The notes under the pieces were generated by a model, which saw only the letters and a program-made list of their open reading frames with translations, was not told where the DNA came from and did no database searches. Of a stretch of DNA of 64,000 nucleotides, positions 48,817 through 57,114 are shown piece by piece; within the stretch, counting starts at the first letter, position 1; the number at the start of each line of letters is the position of its first letter. The DNA lies in the NCBI GenBank assembly GCA_016709965.1, contig JADJLT010000001.1, positions 434,001 to 498,000 on the forward strand, given 5' to 3'. This DNA comes from Betaproteobacteria bacterium. GTDB lineage: Bacteria; Pseudomonadota; Gammaproteobacteria; Burkholderiales; Rhodocyclaceae. A program made the translations under genes and the position numbers.

Positions 48817-50061
48817 ATGACAACACTAATACCAGTTGCCCCCACCCATACGCCGATGAATCAGTTTGCCTCTGCCGGCAACCAATTATTAATCGGCGGC
48901 CTGCCCCTCTCTCGATTAGCTGAGCAAGTTGGGCAAACGCCGTTTTATGCCTACGATCGAGACTTGCTATGTTCACGTGTCTCTGAATTGCGTGCCGCAT
49001 TGCCAAACAACGTAGAGTTACATTTCGCCATGAAAGCAAACCCGATGCCAGCTGTCGTCGGCTTCATGGCTAGCCTAGTCGACGGAATTGATGTTGCTTC
49101 AGCCGGGGAATTGAAGGTAGCCTTGGATGCTGGCGCCAACCCGAGCGATATCAGCTTCGCTGGCCCCGGGAAGCGCAATTCCGAACTTCGGCAAGCGGTT
49201 GCTGCAGGCGTACTGATCAACATAGAATCGTTTCGTGAAGTTGATATCCTCGCAGATATTTCGCTGGCCCTTGAACTACCGGCTAGGGTGGCCGTTCGCG
49301 TCAATCCTAATTTCGAACTCAAGGGGTCCGGGATGAAAATGGGCGGCGGCCCCAAACAATTTGGCGTTGATGCAGAGCTGGTTCCTGAACTACTGGCAAG
49401 AATCGGCGAGAAAAAGCTGGCATTCGAAGGCTTTCATCTGTTTGCCGGCTCACAAAACCTCAAGCCGGAATCGATCTGTGAGGCGCAGCAAAAATCATAT
49501 GATCTGGCGCTGGCACTCTCACGCCACGCCCCCTCTCATGTATGTTTCTTGAACCTAGGCGGCGGATTTGGCATTCCCTACTTTCCCGGTGAAAAACGAC
49601 TCGATCTGGCACCGATCAGTGACAACCTAAAACAACTCAGCAATCGGGCAAAAATAGATTTTCCCGAAGCCAGCATTGTGATCGAGCTTGGGCGCTACCT
49701 TGTCGGCGAAGCCGGGATTTATGTATCCAGAATAGTTGATCGCAAGATTTCCCGCGGCCAGACCTTTCTTGTCGTTGATGGCGGGCTCAACCATCACCTC
49801 TCCGTATCAGGAAATTTCGGTCAGGTCATCCGAAAAAACTACCCGGTCGCGATCGGCAACCGTATGAACGCCGAACACACTGAAACCGCCAGCGTGGTTG
49901 GTCCGCTATGCACCCCGCTGGATATCTTGGCTGACCGCATGACTTTGGCGGCATCGGTGCCTGGTGACTTGGTCGTTGTGTATCAATCGGGGGCTTATGG
50001 AGCAAGTGCAAGTCCACAGCGATTTTTAGGGCATCCTGAGGTCATTGAGGTCCTTGTCTAA
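48817..50061 (+). CDS. XrtA-associated PLP-dependent decarboxylase
   Basis: About 414 aa from ATG 48817, which lies 26 bp after the ligase stop; an earlier in-frame start would overlap the ligase. Fold-type III (LysA-like) decarboxylase, matching TIGR03099-like proteins. The PLP lysine is in ELHFAMKANPMPAVV, followed by IDVASAGELKVALDAG, FHLFAGSQNL and CFLNLGGGFGIPYFPG. The C-terminal active-site part VVGPLCTPLDIL and SGAYGASASPQRFLGH is present. It would decarboxylate an amino acid, perhaps giving the amine or aminoacyl unit used by the ligase/ACP pair. Confidence 0.92.
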   Translation: MTTLIPVAPTHTPMNQFASAGNQLLIGGLPLSRLAEQVGQTPFYAYDRDLLCSRVSELRAALPNNVELHFAMKANPMPAVVGFMASLVDGIDVASAGELKVALDAGANPSDISFAGPGKRNSELRQAVAAGVLINIESFREVDILADISLALELPARVAVRVNPNFELKGSGMKMGGGPKQFGVDAELVPELLARIGEKKLAFEGFHLFAGSQNLKPESICEAQQKSYDLALALSRHAPSHVCFLNLGGGFGIPYFPGEKRLDLAPISDNLKQLSNRAKIDFPEASIVIELGRYLVGEAGIYVSRIVDRKISRGQTFLVVDGGLNHHLSVSGNFGQVIRKNYPVAIGNRMNAEHTETASVVGPLCTPLDILADRMTLAASVPGDLVVVYQSGAYGASASPQRFLGHPEVIEVLV

Positions 50062-50069
50062 GAACCTGT

Positions 50070-50226
50070 TCACGATCTTTTGAGCAAAAGCGCGAGGAAG
50101 GCGAGGTGAATGAACTGTAGGCTGGTGTTGAGTTTTCGCTCGCAGTTTTTCCACAAACGGCGGCATTTTTCGATCCAGGCGAATGATCGCTCAACCACCC
50201 AGCGCTGAGGCATGACAGCAAAGGTA
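50070..50226 (-). pseudogene. IS5-family transposase fragment, C-terminal piece
   Basis: Reads ...FAVMPQRWVVERSFAWIEKC, then RRLWKNCERKLNTSLQFIHL and a FLALLLKRS ending, the characteristic C-terminus of IS5-type transposases. The upstream part continues at 51582 on the far side of an inserted IS3 element. The element's outer end begins about 3 bp after the decarboxylase stop (AGAACCTGTTCACGATC). The N-terminal half of the transposase is absent. Confidence 0.9.
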
Positions 50227-50315
50227 AGAGCTGGCCCCAGAAATTCGGACATTAAGATAAGTGATAGCCTTGCTCCACCCACGGCCGCGTAGCGGCTTGA
50301 CTGAGGAGCAAGAGC

Positions 50316-50618
50316 ATGACGAGAAGGAAACGGCGGAATCACTCGCCGGAGTTCAAGGCGAAGGTGGCGATTGCCGCCTTGCGAGGGGACAAGACGCTGG
50401 CCGAGTTGGCCCAGCAGTTTGATGTCCATCCCAACCAGATCACCGACTGGAAAACGCAGTTGCTGGAGCGCTCATCGCAAGTCTTCGGTGACAGCGGGGC
50501 CAAGGCCGACTCACCCGACACCACAGCGATGCGGTTAAAGATCGCAGATCTGGCACTGGAAAATGATTTTTTAGAAAAAGCGCTCACCAAAGCGGGCATG
50601 CTGAGCGCAAGACGATGA
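50316..50618 (+). CDS. IS3-family transposase OrfA
   Basis: 100 aa. It carries a helix-turn-helix domain (NHSPEFKAKVAIAALRGDK, TLAELAQQFDVHPNQITDWK) and a leucine-rich C-terminal helix (RLKIADLALENDFLEKAL). The stop overlaps the OrfB start (ATGA). The T6 and A5 runs near 50570-50580 could allow a programmed -1 frameshift to make the OrfAB fusion, as is usual in IS3 elements. Confidence 0.9.
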   Translation: MTRRKRRNHSPEFKAKVAIAALRGDKTLAELAQQFDVHPNQITDWKTQLLERSSQVFGDSGAKADSPDTTAMRLKIADLALENDFLEKALTKAGMLSARR

Positions 50619-51444
50619 TCGACCGCAGCCATGATCTTCCGGTTGTCCGGCAATGCCGGGTTCTCGGCATTGCTCGCTCGACGGCGTATTACACGCCCGA
50701 ACCGGTCTCGCCAGAAGATCTGGCGCTGATGCGCCGGATCGATGAGCTGCACCTGGAGTTCCCCTTTGCCGGCAGCCGGATGCTACGGGACCTGCTGCGC
50801 CATGACGGGCATGCCATCGGTCGAAAACGAGTGCAGACGCTGATGAATAAAATGGGCGTCGAGGCAATTTACCGCAAGCCCAACACCAGTCAGCGACATG
50901 CCAAGCATCCGATTTACCCGTATCTGCTCAGGAATCGTGTGATCGATCGGGCCACCAGGTCTGGGCCACCGACATCACCTACATTCCGATGCGCCGGGGC
51001 TTCATTTATCTGTGTGCCGTCATCGACTGGTATAGCCGTCGGGTGCTGGCCTGGCGGCTCTCCAACACGCTGACCACGGATTTCTGTGTTGAGGCGGTTG
51101 AGGAGGCGATCACTCGCTATGGCCGACCGGAAATCTTCAACACGGATCAGGGCAGTCAGTTCACCAGCGCCGAATTCACCGGCCTGCTCAAAGCTAACAG
51201 TATCCAGATCAGCATGGATGGCAAAGGCTGCTGGCGCGATAACGTCTTTGTCGAGCGGCTGTGGCGAAGTATCAAATACGAGGAGGTGTATCTCAAAGCC
51301 TACGACTGCGTTTCGGCGGCAAAAGCAGGTCTGGGTAACTACATCCAGTTCTACAACACCCGGCGGCCGCATCAGTCATTTGGTGGCAAGACGCCGGATA
51401 TGATTTACTTCGCTGGCCTGCCGACAAAAGGCTTGGCTGCATGA
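50615..51444 (+). CDS. IS3-family transposase OrfB, one frameshift
   Basis: About 276 aa after repair. The N-terminal HTH_21 region (RVLGIARSTAYYTPEPVSPE; LEFPFAGSRMLRDLLRHDG) is followed by the rve integrase core. The frame breaks at 50953-50955 (one A missing); the restored sequence is ANQVWATDITYIPMRRG. The DDE residues are then visible: TDITYI, NTDQGSQFTSAEF and DNVFVERLWRSIKYEEVYL. The IS is probably active in principle; the defect looks like a read error. Confidence 0.9.
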
Positions 51445-51581
51445 CCCCCGCGTTACCCACCGCGTCGTCAGACTACGGTCTAAAGGGACCTTCGGCAGAC
51501 GCCACCGTGGATAACGCTACCAGCGCAGGGCTACACTTATCTCCGTGGCAATCCTGTCCAAACAAACGGGGCCAGCTCTGT

Positions 51582-51737
51582 ATGCAGCTCACTGCGTTTG
51601 GCGATTTGAACCTGAGCGCCAAGCAGTTCTTCAACGGCATGGGCAAACAGTTGGCCGACATATCCGCCATCAGCCAGAATGCTTTGAACAGCTTGTAAAT
51701 CAGCCGCACAGCGGCCTGAGGTCGGTTGTAAACGGCA
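51582..51737 (-). pseudogene. IS5-family transposase fragment, inner piece
   Basis: Reads AVQSILADGGYVGQLFAHAV, then EELLGAQVQIAKRSELH, the stretch directly before the piece at 50070-50226. The joining residues T-F appear when one GTA copy is removed. It is bounded on the right by the outer end of a second IS3 element (about 51738). The transposase N-terminus is missing, so this copy is dead. Confidence 0.88.
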
Positions 51738-51749
51738 GAGTCCAACGGT

Positions 51750-52020
51750 TTAAGCGGCCATCTGATCTGCGTAATGCTTCTGCATAAACGCAGCAGGCGA
51801 CAGATAGCCAAGGCGAGCCTGCTTGCGAATTCTGTTGTAGAAAATTTCGATGTACTCAGTGATTTCCCGTTTGGCTTCGTTGCGAGTAGCAAGGCGACGA
51901 TGATGGATCAGTTCAGTTTTCAGTGATCCCCAGCAGCTTTCCATCGGCGCGTTATCCCAGCAATTGCCTTTGCGGCTCATGGAGACTTGCATGCCGAACT
52001 GGCGTAGCAATCGCTGGTAA
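51750..52020 (-). pseudogene. IS3-family OrfB, C-terminal half
   Basis: Reads YQRLLRQFGMQVSMSRKGNC, WDNAPMESCWGSLKTELIHH and ends YLSPAAFMQKHYADQMAA. It contains the catalytic Glu (APMESCWGSLKTE). It is separated from its N-terminal half at 54401-55013 by the IS66 insertion. Confidence 0.9.
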
Positions 52021-52105
52021 GTAAGCGCCCGGCGAACCCATCTGTAAATTGACGCGTTAGACCGCGAAGATCGTGTCCCCTTAAAAACGATGGTGGACAC
52101 TTTCG

Positions 52106-52480
52106 ATGGAAATCCAGAAGCCAAGTCGCCGGCGGCGGCATCACCCGGAGGAATTCAAGCAGGCGGTGATTGAAGCGTGTTGCGAGCCGGGTGCCTCGGT
52201 CGCCGGCATTGCGATGGCCAATGGCGTCAATGCGAACCAAGTTCGGCGGTGGATGCGTGAGCGCGGTATTGAACCGCCGACGCGGCGCCTACCAATGCCC
52301 GTGCTCGAAACAGCGCCGGCGATCGCGCCTGCCTTCGTACCGTTGCCGATTGCCCCTGCGACGCCGACATTGGGAGATATCCGGATCGAAGTCCGCCGGG
52401 GCAACACCGCAATCAAGGTCGACTGGCCGGTCCAGGCATCCGGAGATTGCGCCGCCTGGTTACGCGACTGGCTGCGATGA
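52106..52480 (+). CDS. tnpA: IS66 TnpA
   Basis: 124 aa. It has an HTH domain (RRRRHHPEEFKQAVIEACCE, PGASVAGIAMANGVNANQVR, RWMRERG) followed by a Pro-rich linker and the C-terminal IRIEVRRGNTAIKVDWP region typical of IS66 OrfA. Its stop overlaps the tnpB start (ATGA), so the two are coupled. The function is an accessory transposition protein, probably DNA-binding. Confidence 0.93.
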   Translation: MEIQKPSRRRRHHPEEFKQAVIEACCEPGASVAGIAMANGVNANQVRRWMRERGIEPPTRRLPMPVLETAPAIAPAFVPLPIAPATPTLGDIRIEVRRGNTAIKVDWPVQASGDCAAWLRDWLR

Positions 52481-52806
52481 TTCGGGTGGATGCCTTGTGG
52501 CTCTCGACCCGGCCGCTCGACATGCGGGCGGGAACCGAAACGATCCTGTCCCAGGTCGTCCGGATCTTCGGCGAGGCGCAGCCGCACCATGCCTATCTCT
52601 TTGCCAACCGACGCGGTAATCGCCTGAAGGTGCTGGTGCATGACGGTTACGGCATCTGGCTGGCGAACCGTCGTCTGAATCAAGGGCGATTTCAACTACG
52701 GGCAAGCGAAGGCAGCCTTGGCCTTACCCGCGGGCAATTCGACGCGCTGGTTCTGGGGTTGCCCTGGGAGCGCCTGGCTGATGGCGGGGTGATCCGGGTT
52801 CTATGA
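52477..52806 (+). CDS. tnpB: IS66 TnpB
   Basis: 109 aa from ATG 52477 (MIRVDALWLSTRPLDMRAGT). It contains the family signature DMRAGTETILSQVVRIFG, AYLFANRRGNRLKVLVHDGY and GIWLANRRLNQGRF. It is the accessory Orf2 of IS66 elements. It is translationally coupled to tnpA; an open frame 10 codons further upstream is ignored. Confidence 0.95.
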   Translation: MIRVDALWLSTRPLDMRAGTETILSQVVRIFGEAQPHHAYLFANRRGNRLKVLVHDGYGIWLANRRLNQGRFQLRASEGSLGLTRGQFDALVLGLPWERLADGGVIRVL

Positions 52807-52859
52807 CGGTCCACCATTGGGGAAGTCCACGATAGTCAGTTGGGGTTGTGGGCGGCATC

Positions 52860-54371
52860 ATGTCGGCCATGACACTGCCCGCCAACCTTGATCAACTCAG
52901 CGCCGACGAATTGCGCCGTCTGCTCGTCGAGCAAGACCGTGAGCTCAACTGGCGCAAGGTGAAAATCGACAAGCTGACGCATGAAGTGGCGTACTACAAG
53001 CGCCATTACTTCGGCGTCAAGGCGGAACGCCTGCCGGTTGAGCAGGGACAACTGTTCGAGGAAACCCTGGCGGCGGACATGGCCGCGATCACCGAAGAGC
53101 TGGCGCAGCTTTCGGAAACGAAGCCCAAGGGGCAAGCGAAGCGCAAACCCTTGCCGCCGGAGTTGCCGCGCACCGAGATTCACCACGAGCCGGAATCGAC
53201 CACCTGCGCCTGCGGCTGCCAGATGAAGCGGATCGGCGAAGATATAGCCGAGAAACTGGACTACACGCCGGGCACCTTTACGGTCGAACGCCACATCCGC
53301 GGCAAGTGGGCCTGTAAGCAATGTGAAACGCTGGTCCAGGCTCCGGTGCCCGCCCATGTGATCGATAAGGGCATCCCGACCACCGGCCTGCTCGCCCATG
53401 TGCTGATCGCCAAGTATCTCGATCATCTGCCGCTGTATCGTCAGGAAGGCATCTTTGGCCGGGCTGGGTTGCCGATTCCCCAATCGACGCTGGCCGAGTG
53501 GGTGGGCCAGATGGGCGTTACCCTGCAACCGCTGGTCGATGCACTCAAAGTCGAGATGCTCACCTACCCGGTACTGCATGCCGACGAAACACCGGTGGCG
53601 ATGCTTGACCCCGGCGCCGGCAAGACCCATCGGGCTTACCTGTGGTCCTATAGCATCGGCGCCTTCGAGCCGATCAAGGCGGTGATCTATGACTTTACCG
53701 ACAGCCGGGCGGGCAAACATGCCCGGGAATTCCTCGGCGACTGGCGCGGCACGCTCGTCTGCGACGACTACTCGGGCTACAAGGCCCTGATTGCCGACGG
53801 CGTGACCGAAGCGGGTTGCATGGCGCATGCGCGCCGGAAATTCTTCGACCTGCATGCCAACAACCAGAGCCAGATTGCCCAACAGGCACTGACCACCATT
53901 CAGAGCCTCTACCAGGTCGAGCGGGAAGTCGCCGACCTGGAGCCGGACGAACGACGACGAATACGGCAGGAACAGGCCAAGCCGATTCTGGAGGAATTCC
54001 ATGACTGGCTGACTCGGTACCGATTGCAGGTGCCGAATGGATCATCGACGGCCAAAGCGATTGATTACAGCCTTAAACGCTGGACGGCGCTCGCCCATTA
54101 CATCGACGATGGTCAAGTACCAATCGACAACAACTGGATCGAGAACCGAATCCGGCCCATCGCTACTGGCCGGAAGAACTGGCTATTTGCCGGCAGCCTG
54201 CGCGCCGGAAAGCGCGCTGCCGCCATCATGAGCCTGATCCAGTCAGCCAAGCTCAACGGCCACGACCCCTTCACCTATCTGAAGGACATCCTCTCTCGCT
54301 TGCCGACTCAGCCCAACAGTCGGATCAGCGAACTGCTGCCGCATCGCTGGCTGCCAAATACCTCACCCTGA
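52860..54371 (+). CDS. tnpC: IS66 TnpC transposase (DDE)
   Basis: About 503 aa from ATG 52860 (a GTG four codons earlier is possible). It has an N-terminal coiled coil (EQDRELNWRKVKIDKLTHEV) and a zinc-ribbon-like CACGCQMKRIG ... KWACKQCE region. The catalytic core has YPVLHADETPVAMLDPG, LVCDDYSGYKAL, GCMAHARRKFFDLHA and WIENRIRPIATGRKNWLF. The frame is intact, so the element may be mobile. Confidence 0.95.
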   Translation: MSAMTLPANLDQLSADELRRLLVEQDRELNWRKVKIDKLTHEVAYYKRHYFGVKAERLPVEQGQLFEETLAADMAAITEELAQLSETKPKGQAKRKPLPPELPRTEIHHEPESTTCACGCQMKRIGEDIAEKLDYTPGTFTVERHIRGKWACKQCETLVQAPVPAHVIDKGIPTTGLLAHVLIAKYLDHLPLYRQEGIFGRAGLPIPQSTLAEWVGQMGVTLQPLVDALKVEMLTYPVLHADETPVAMLDPGAGKTHRAYLWSYSIGAFEPIKAVIYDFTDSRAGKHAREFLGDWRGTLVCDDYSGYKALIADGVTEAGCMAHARRKFFDLHANNQSQIAQQALTTIQSLYQVEREVADLEPDERRRIRQEQAKPILEEFHDWLTRYRLQVPNGSSTAKAIDYSLKRWTALAHYIDDGQVPIDNNWIENRIRPIATGRKNWLFAGSLRAGKRAAAIMSLIQSAKLNGHDPFTYLKDILSRLPTQPNSRISELLPHRWLPNTSP

Positions 54372-54400
54372 AAAACAAGGTGGGTTCGCCGGGCGCTTAC

Positions 54401-55013
54401 GCTGGTAAGCATGGGCGCAATATTGGCTGCCACGATCAGAATGATGAACCAGCCCTCTTTCTGGACGTCTGGCGGCAACCGCCCGGAAGAGTGCCTGCAT
54501 GACCAGGTTCTGCGTCATCCGTTCATCAAGGGCGTAGCCGACCAGTTCGCCATTGAACAAGTCCTTGATGCCCGCCAGGTAAAGCCAGCCTTCGTCAGTT
54601 GTCACGTACGTTATATCGGTGACCCAGGCACGATTCGGCACAGATGCCGCGAATTGCCGGTCGAGCAGATTCGGGGCAATCGGCAGGTTATGGCGGGAAT
54701 CCGTGGTCACCCTGAATTTCCGTTTCTGCCGACAACGCAGCCCCAGTTCGCGACGTATCCGTTTGATACGATCAACGCCTGCATGAATGCCGTGATCAGC
54801 CAATTCCGCTTGCAGCCGCTCAGGGCCATAGGTCTGCCTCGTCCGCTCATGCGCCAGCCTGATTTCAATCGCCAGACGGGCATTCTCCTGGGTTCGCGGT
54901 GACGGTGGCCGACGGCGCCAAGCGTAATACCCGGCCTCAGAGACATTGAGCAGGCGGCACAACGTCGCCACAGGGTACAGGGGTCGCAAGCCATCAATTC
55001 GGTCGTATCTCAC
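54401..55013 (-). pseudogene. IS3-family OrfB, N-terminal half
   Basis: Starts at GTG 55013 (RYDRIDGLRPLYPVATLCRL), has the HTH_21 region LAHERTRQTYGPERLQAELA and the integrase Asp motifs AWVTDITYVTTDEGWLYLAG and HHSDRGSQYCAHAYQ. It is then cut by the IS66 element; the natural continuation is the fragment at 51750-52020. Confidence 0.92.
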
Positions 55014-55318
55014 CGCGACTCCTTCGCGAAATACGCCGCAAATTTTTTTAACAGGTCGCGCTCCTGTTTCACCTCGGCCAGTTCCCTGCGTAGTCTTGCC
55101 AGTTCAATTTCCTGTTCGTTGGGAACCCGCTGTCCTTGACCTACCGCTGCCAATTGCCCCTTCTTCGCGGCGCGTACCCAGTTGCTCAGGCTGCTTTTCG
55201 GTATCGACAACTGCTTCGCAGCCCGATCGATAGACAACCCCGTCTGCTCGACCAATTTGACCGCTTCCGCCCGAAATTCCGGCGAGTACAACCCCTTCGG
55301 TAGCCTTTCCATCTTCAT
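55010..55318 (-). CDS. IS3-family OrfA
   Basis: 102 aa. It has an HTH domain (LYSPEFRAEAVKLVEQTGLS, IDRAAKQLSIPKSSLSNWV) and a leucine-zipper-like C-terminus (ELARLRRELAEVKQERDLLK). Near its 3' end the coding strand reads TTAAAAAAATTTGCG, an A7 slippery run that fits programmed -1 frameshifting into orfB. It overlaps the orfB start. Confidence 0.92.
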   Translation of the reverse strand: MKMERLPKGLYSPEFRAEAVKLVEQTGLSIDRAAKQLSIPKSSLSNWVRAAKKGQLAAVGQGQRVPNEQEIELARLRRELAEVKQERDLLKKFAAYFAKESR

Positions 55319-55353
55319 CCTCCAGACCGTAAATTACACGATCCGTTGGACTC

Positions 55354-55690
55354 CACTATTTCCAGCCTACCTCATTCGGTACAATAGTGGGAATGCAACT
55401 AGCCTAGCAACAGCAACACCACAGAGTGTGGTTCCTAACATTTCGGTGCTCTCAAGACGACCACAAAATCGGCAATTTAATGCACAAACCAACAAACTGT
55501 TATTTTCCGCACAAAATCACAACAAACGCCAAAAAACGGGCACATTGATTCGCAATCAATGTGAAATAGTGCACGGGCACGATATGCTTGAGCAAATAAA
55601 ATAAATCCATGCAAATAGCCACTTGATGCTTTTCCATCAGGAAATCACGACTCGGCTTGGTAGCAAAGTATTTTTGGGGAGCATTAACAG
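55354..55690 (+). other. Leader region upstream of the sugar-transferase/prs genes
   Basis: A 337-bp AT-rich spacer without a supported gene. It would contain the promoter of the downstream operon unless transcription enters from the IS elements. It carries the perfect palindrome listed separately. The segment GGGCACG (55574-55580), followed 4 nt later by GC, weakly recalls a sigma-54 -24/-12 element, but the GG-GC spacing is 2 bp short. Confidence 0.6.
55541..55563. promoter_or_regulatory. Perfect palindrome, candidate operator
   Basis: CACATTGATT-CGC-AATCAATGTG: 10-bp arms with a 3-bp centre, no T-run after it. It lies 128 bp before the sugar-transferase start, upstream of the operon for EPS initiation and the PrsK/PrsR/PrsT proteins. 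The size and symmetry fit a dimeric regulator site. No regulator was identified. Confidence 0.5.
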
Positions 55691-57073
55691 ATGATCAGAA
55701 TGTTTAATCACTGGTTCACTTGGCGAAGCGTGGCCGGGATTCTGTTCGATTTTTCGTTTCTGATCGTTAGCCTTTTTATTTCGCTAATGTGGATCAACAG
55801 CGGCCTTCCGATTAACGTGAAGCAAGTTCTTACATTTGCAGTAATTTTTGGGCTGGTGATTCTGGCCATCAATGCCTTATTGGGCCTATATCAACGCGTT
55901 ACCGTTCGCTCTTCCGCCGAAACAAGGGCTCGAGCAGTACTTTCTCTTTATCTGGCCATACCGGTTGCTTACGCCCTGTATGCCCTGCTCCCGATTTCTA
56001 CGGTCAACCGCGATTTGATCCAACTTTCTGCAATGTCGGCTGCCTTCGGTATGCTTGTAACCCGCGTAGGTGCCAGTCACACCACAGCGACAAAAATGTT
56101 GCGTCGCCGCATCATGGTGTTCGGTACGGGACTACAAGCGTTGGCAGTTAAACAAGCCTTAGATCACTCCGATCCCTCAGCACAAATCATTGGCTTTTTT
56201 CCGGGCAGTAACGAGGACCAGCCACAAATATCGCCAAGCCTGATTCTTAGCCGAGACAACTCCCTAACTGACACAGCTCGCAATTTGAATGTCGACGAAA
56301 TTGTCGTAGCTCTTAGTGAACGTCGGGGTGGCGCCATGCCCTTGCGCGAACTACTCGACTGCAAACTGCAGGGTGTCCGAGTACTTGATCTGGCGAGCCA
56401 CTTTGAGCAAACCCTCGGGCAGATACGGCTCGACTCCCTGTACGCAGGCTGGCTTATTTTTGGTGATGGCTTCGGTCAAGGACTTATCCGGACAGTCGTC
56501 AAGAGACTTTTCGATATTGTTTGCGCCAGCATCCTGATAGCCCTTTCGCTTCCGGTCATGTTTGTAGTGGCTATTCTCATTGCGCTGGAAGATGGCTTTC
56601 CACTACTCTATCGGCAAGAGCGTGTGGGATTTAATGGTCGTCTCTTTAATGTCATTAAGTTTCGCAGCATGCGACGTGATGCTGAAAAGGACGGAAAGCC
56701 GATTTGGGCTCAGGCAAAAGATAGTCGCGTAACCCGTCTCGGCCAACTCATCCGCAAACTTCGTGTCGATGAACTCCCACAGCTGTTCAGCGTTTTGAAG
56801 GGCGACATGAGTTTGGTTGGCCCCCGCCCGGAGCGCCCCTTTTTCGTAGATCAATTGACGAAGGAAATCCCCTTCTATGCCGTAAGGCACAGCGTAAAGC
56901 CAGGAGTAACCGGCTGGGCGCAGGTAAGATACCACTATGGTGCAACAGTCGAAGACTCTGCCGAAAAGCTGCAGTACGATCTCTATTACGTAAAGAATCA
57001 CTCCTTGTTCCTGGACATCGTGGTTCTCTTTGAAACTGTGGGTGTCGTGCTGACAGGCAAGGGCGCCCATTAA
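55691..57073 (+). CDS. XrtA-associated initiating sugar transferase (EpsB-like)
   Basis: 460 aa, polyprenyl-phosphate glycosyl-1-phosphate transferase of the XrtA type (TIGR03013-like). Four N-terminal membrane segments, a CoA-binding-like domain (RRRIMVFGTGLQALAVKQAL), a fifth membrane segment (VKRLFDIVCASILIALSLPV), then the catalytic part PLLYRQERVGFNGRLFNVIK, FRSMRRDAE, LRKLRVDELPQLFSVLKGDM and SLVGPRPERPFFVDQL. It transfers the first sugar phosphate to the lipid carrier. The frame is intact. It heads the operon with prsK, prsR and prsT. Confidence 0.95.
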   Translation: MIRMFNHWFTWRSVAGILFDFSFLIVSLFISLMWINSGLPINVKQVLTFAVIFGLVILAINALLGLYQRVTVRSSAETRARAVLSLYLAIPVAYALYALLPISTVNRDLIQLSAMSAAFGMLVTRVGASHTTATKMLRRRIMVFGTGLQALAVKQALDHSDPSAQIIGFFPGSNEDQPQISPSLILSRDNSLTDTARNLNVDEIVVALSERRGGAMPLRELLDCKLQGVRVLDLASHFEQTLGQIRLDSLYAGWLIFGDGFGQGLIRTVVKRLFDIVCASILIALSLPVMFVVAILIALEDGFPLLYRQERVGFNGRLFNVIKFRSMRRDAEKDGKPIWAQAKDSRVTRLGQLIRKLRVDELPQLFSVLKGDMSLVGPRPERPFFVDQLTKEIPFYAVRHSVKPGVTGWAQVRYHYGATVEDSAEKLQYDLYYVKNHSLFLDIVVLFETVGVVLTGKGAH

Positions 57074-57114
57074 TCACTAGCATCACAGTCATTGGTGGCT
57101 AAGAACTCCTTTGC

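Larger units (their letters stand above)
50227..51579 (+). mobile_element. IS3-family insertion sequence no. 1 (inserted in the IS5 fragment)
   Basis: 1353 bp. The ends AGAGCTGGCCCC (50227-50238) and GGGGCCAGCTCT (51568-51579) are perfect inverted repeats, flanked by the 3-bp duplication GTA (50224-50226 and 51580-51582). Removing the element and one GTA restores the IS5 reading frame exactly (RSELHT-FAVMPQRW). It encodes orfA and orfB on the plus strand. Confidence 0.93.
52021..54400 (+). mobile_element. IS66-family insertion sequence (complete)
   Basis: 2380 bp with perfect 20-bp terminal inverted repeats GTAAGCGCCCGGCGAACCCA (52021-52040) and TGGGTTCGCCGGGCGCTTAC (54381-54400), flanked by the 8-bp target duplication GCTGGTAA (52013-52020 and 54401-54408). 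It encodes tnpA, tnpB and tnpC in the usual order, all intact. It is the youngest of the nested elements. Confidence 0.96.
51738..55353 (-). mobile_element. IS3-family insertion sequence no. 2, split by an IS66 element
   Basis: The ends share GAGTCCAACGG (left, ~51738) and CCGTTGGACTC (right, ~55343-55353). It carries orfA (55010-55318) and orfB (split into 54401-55013 and 51750-52020). The IS66 element at 52021-54400 interrupts orfB, with the 8-bp duplication GCTGGTAA on both sides. Joining the halves restores HAYQRLLRQFGMQVSMSRKG. No target duplication of its own could be identified. Confidence 0.88.

Noticed and set aside
55574..55586. GGGCACG-N4-GC as a sigma-54 promoter of the sugar transferase
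   Set aside because: The spacing between GG and GC is 8 bp, not 10; only a missing 2-base run would rescue it.
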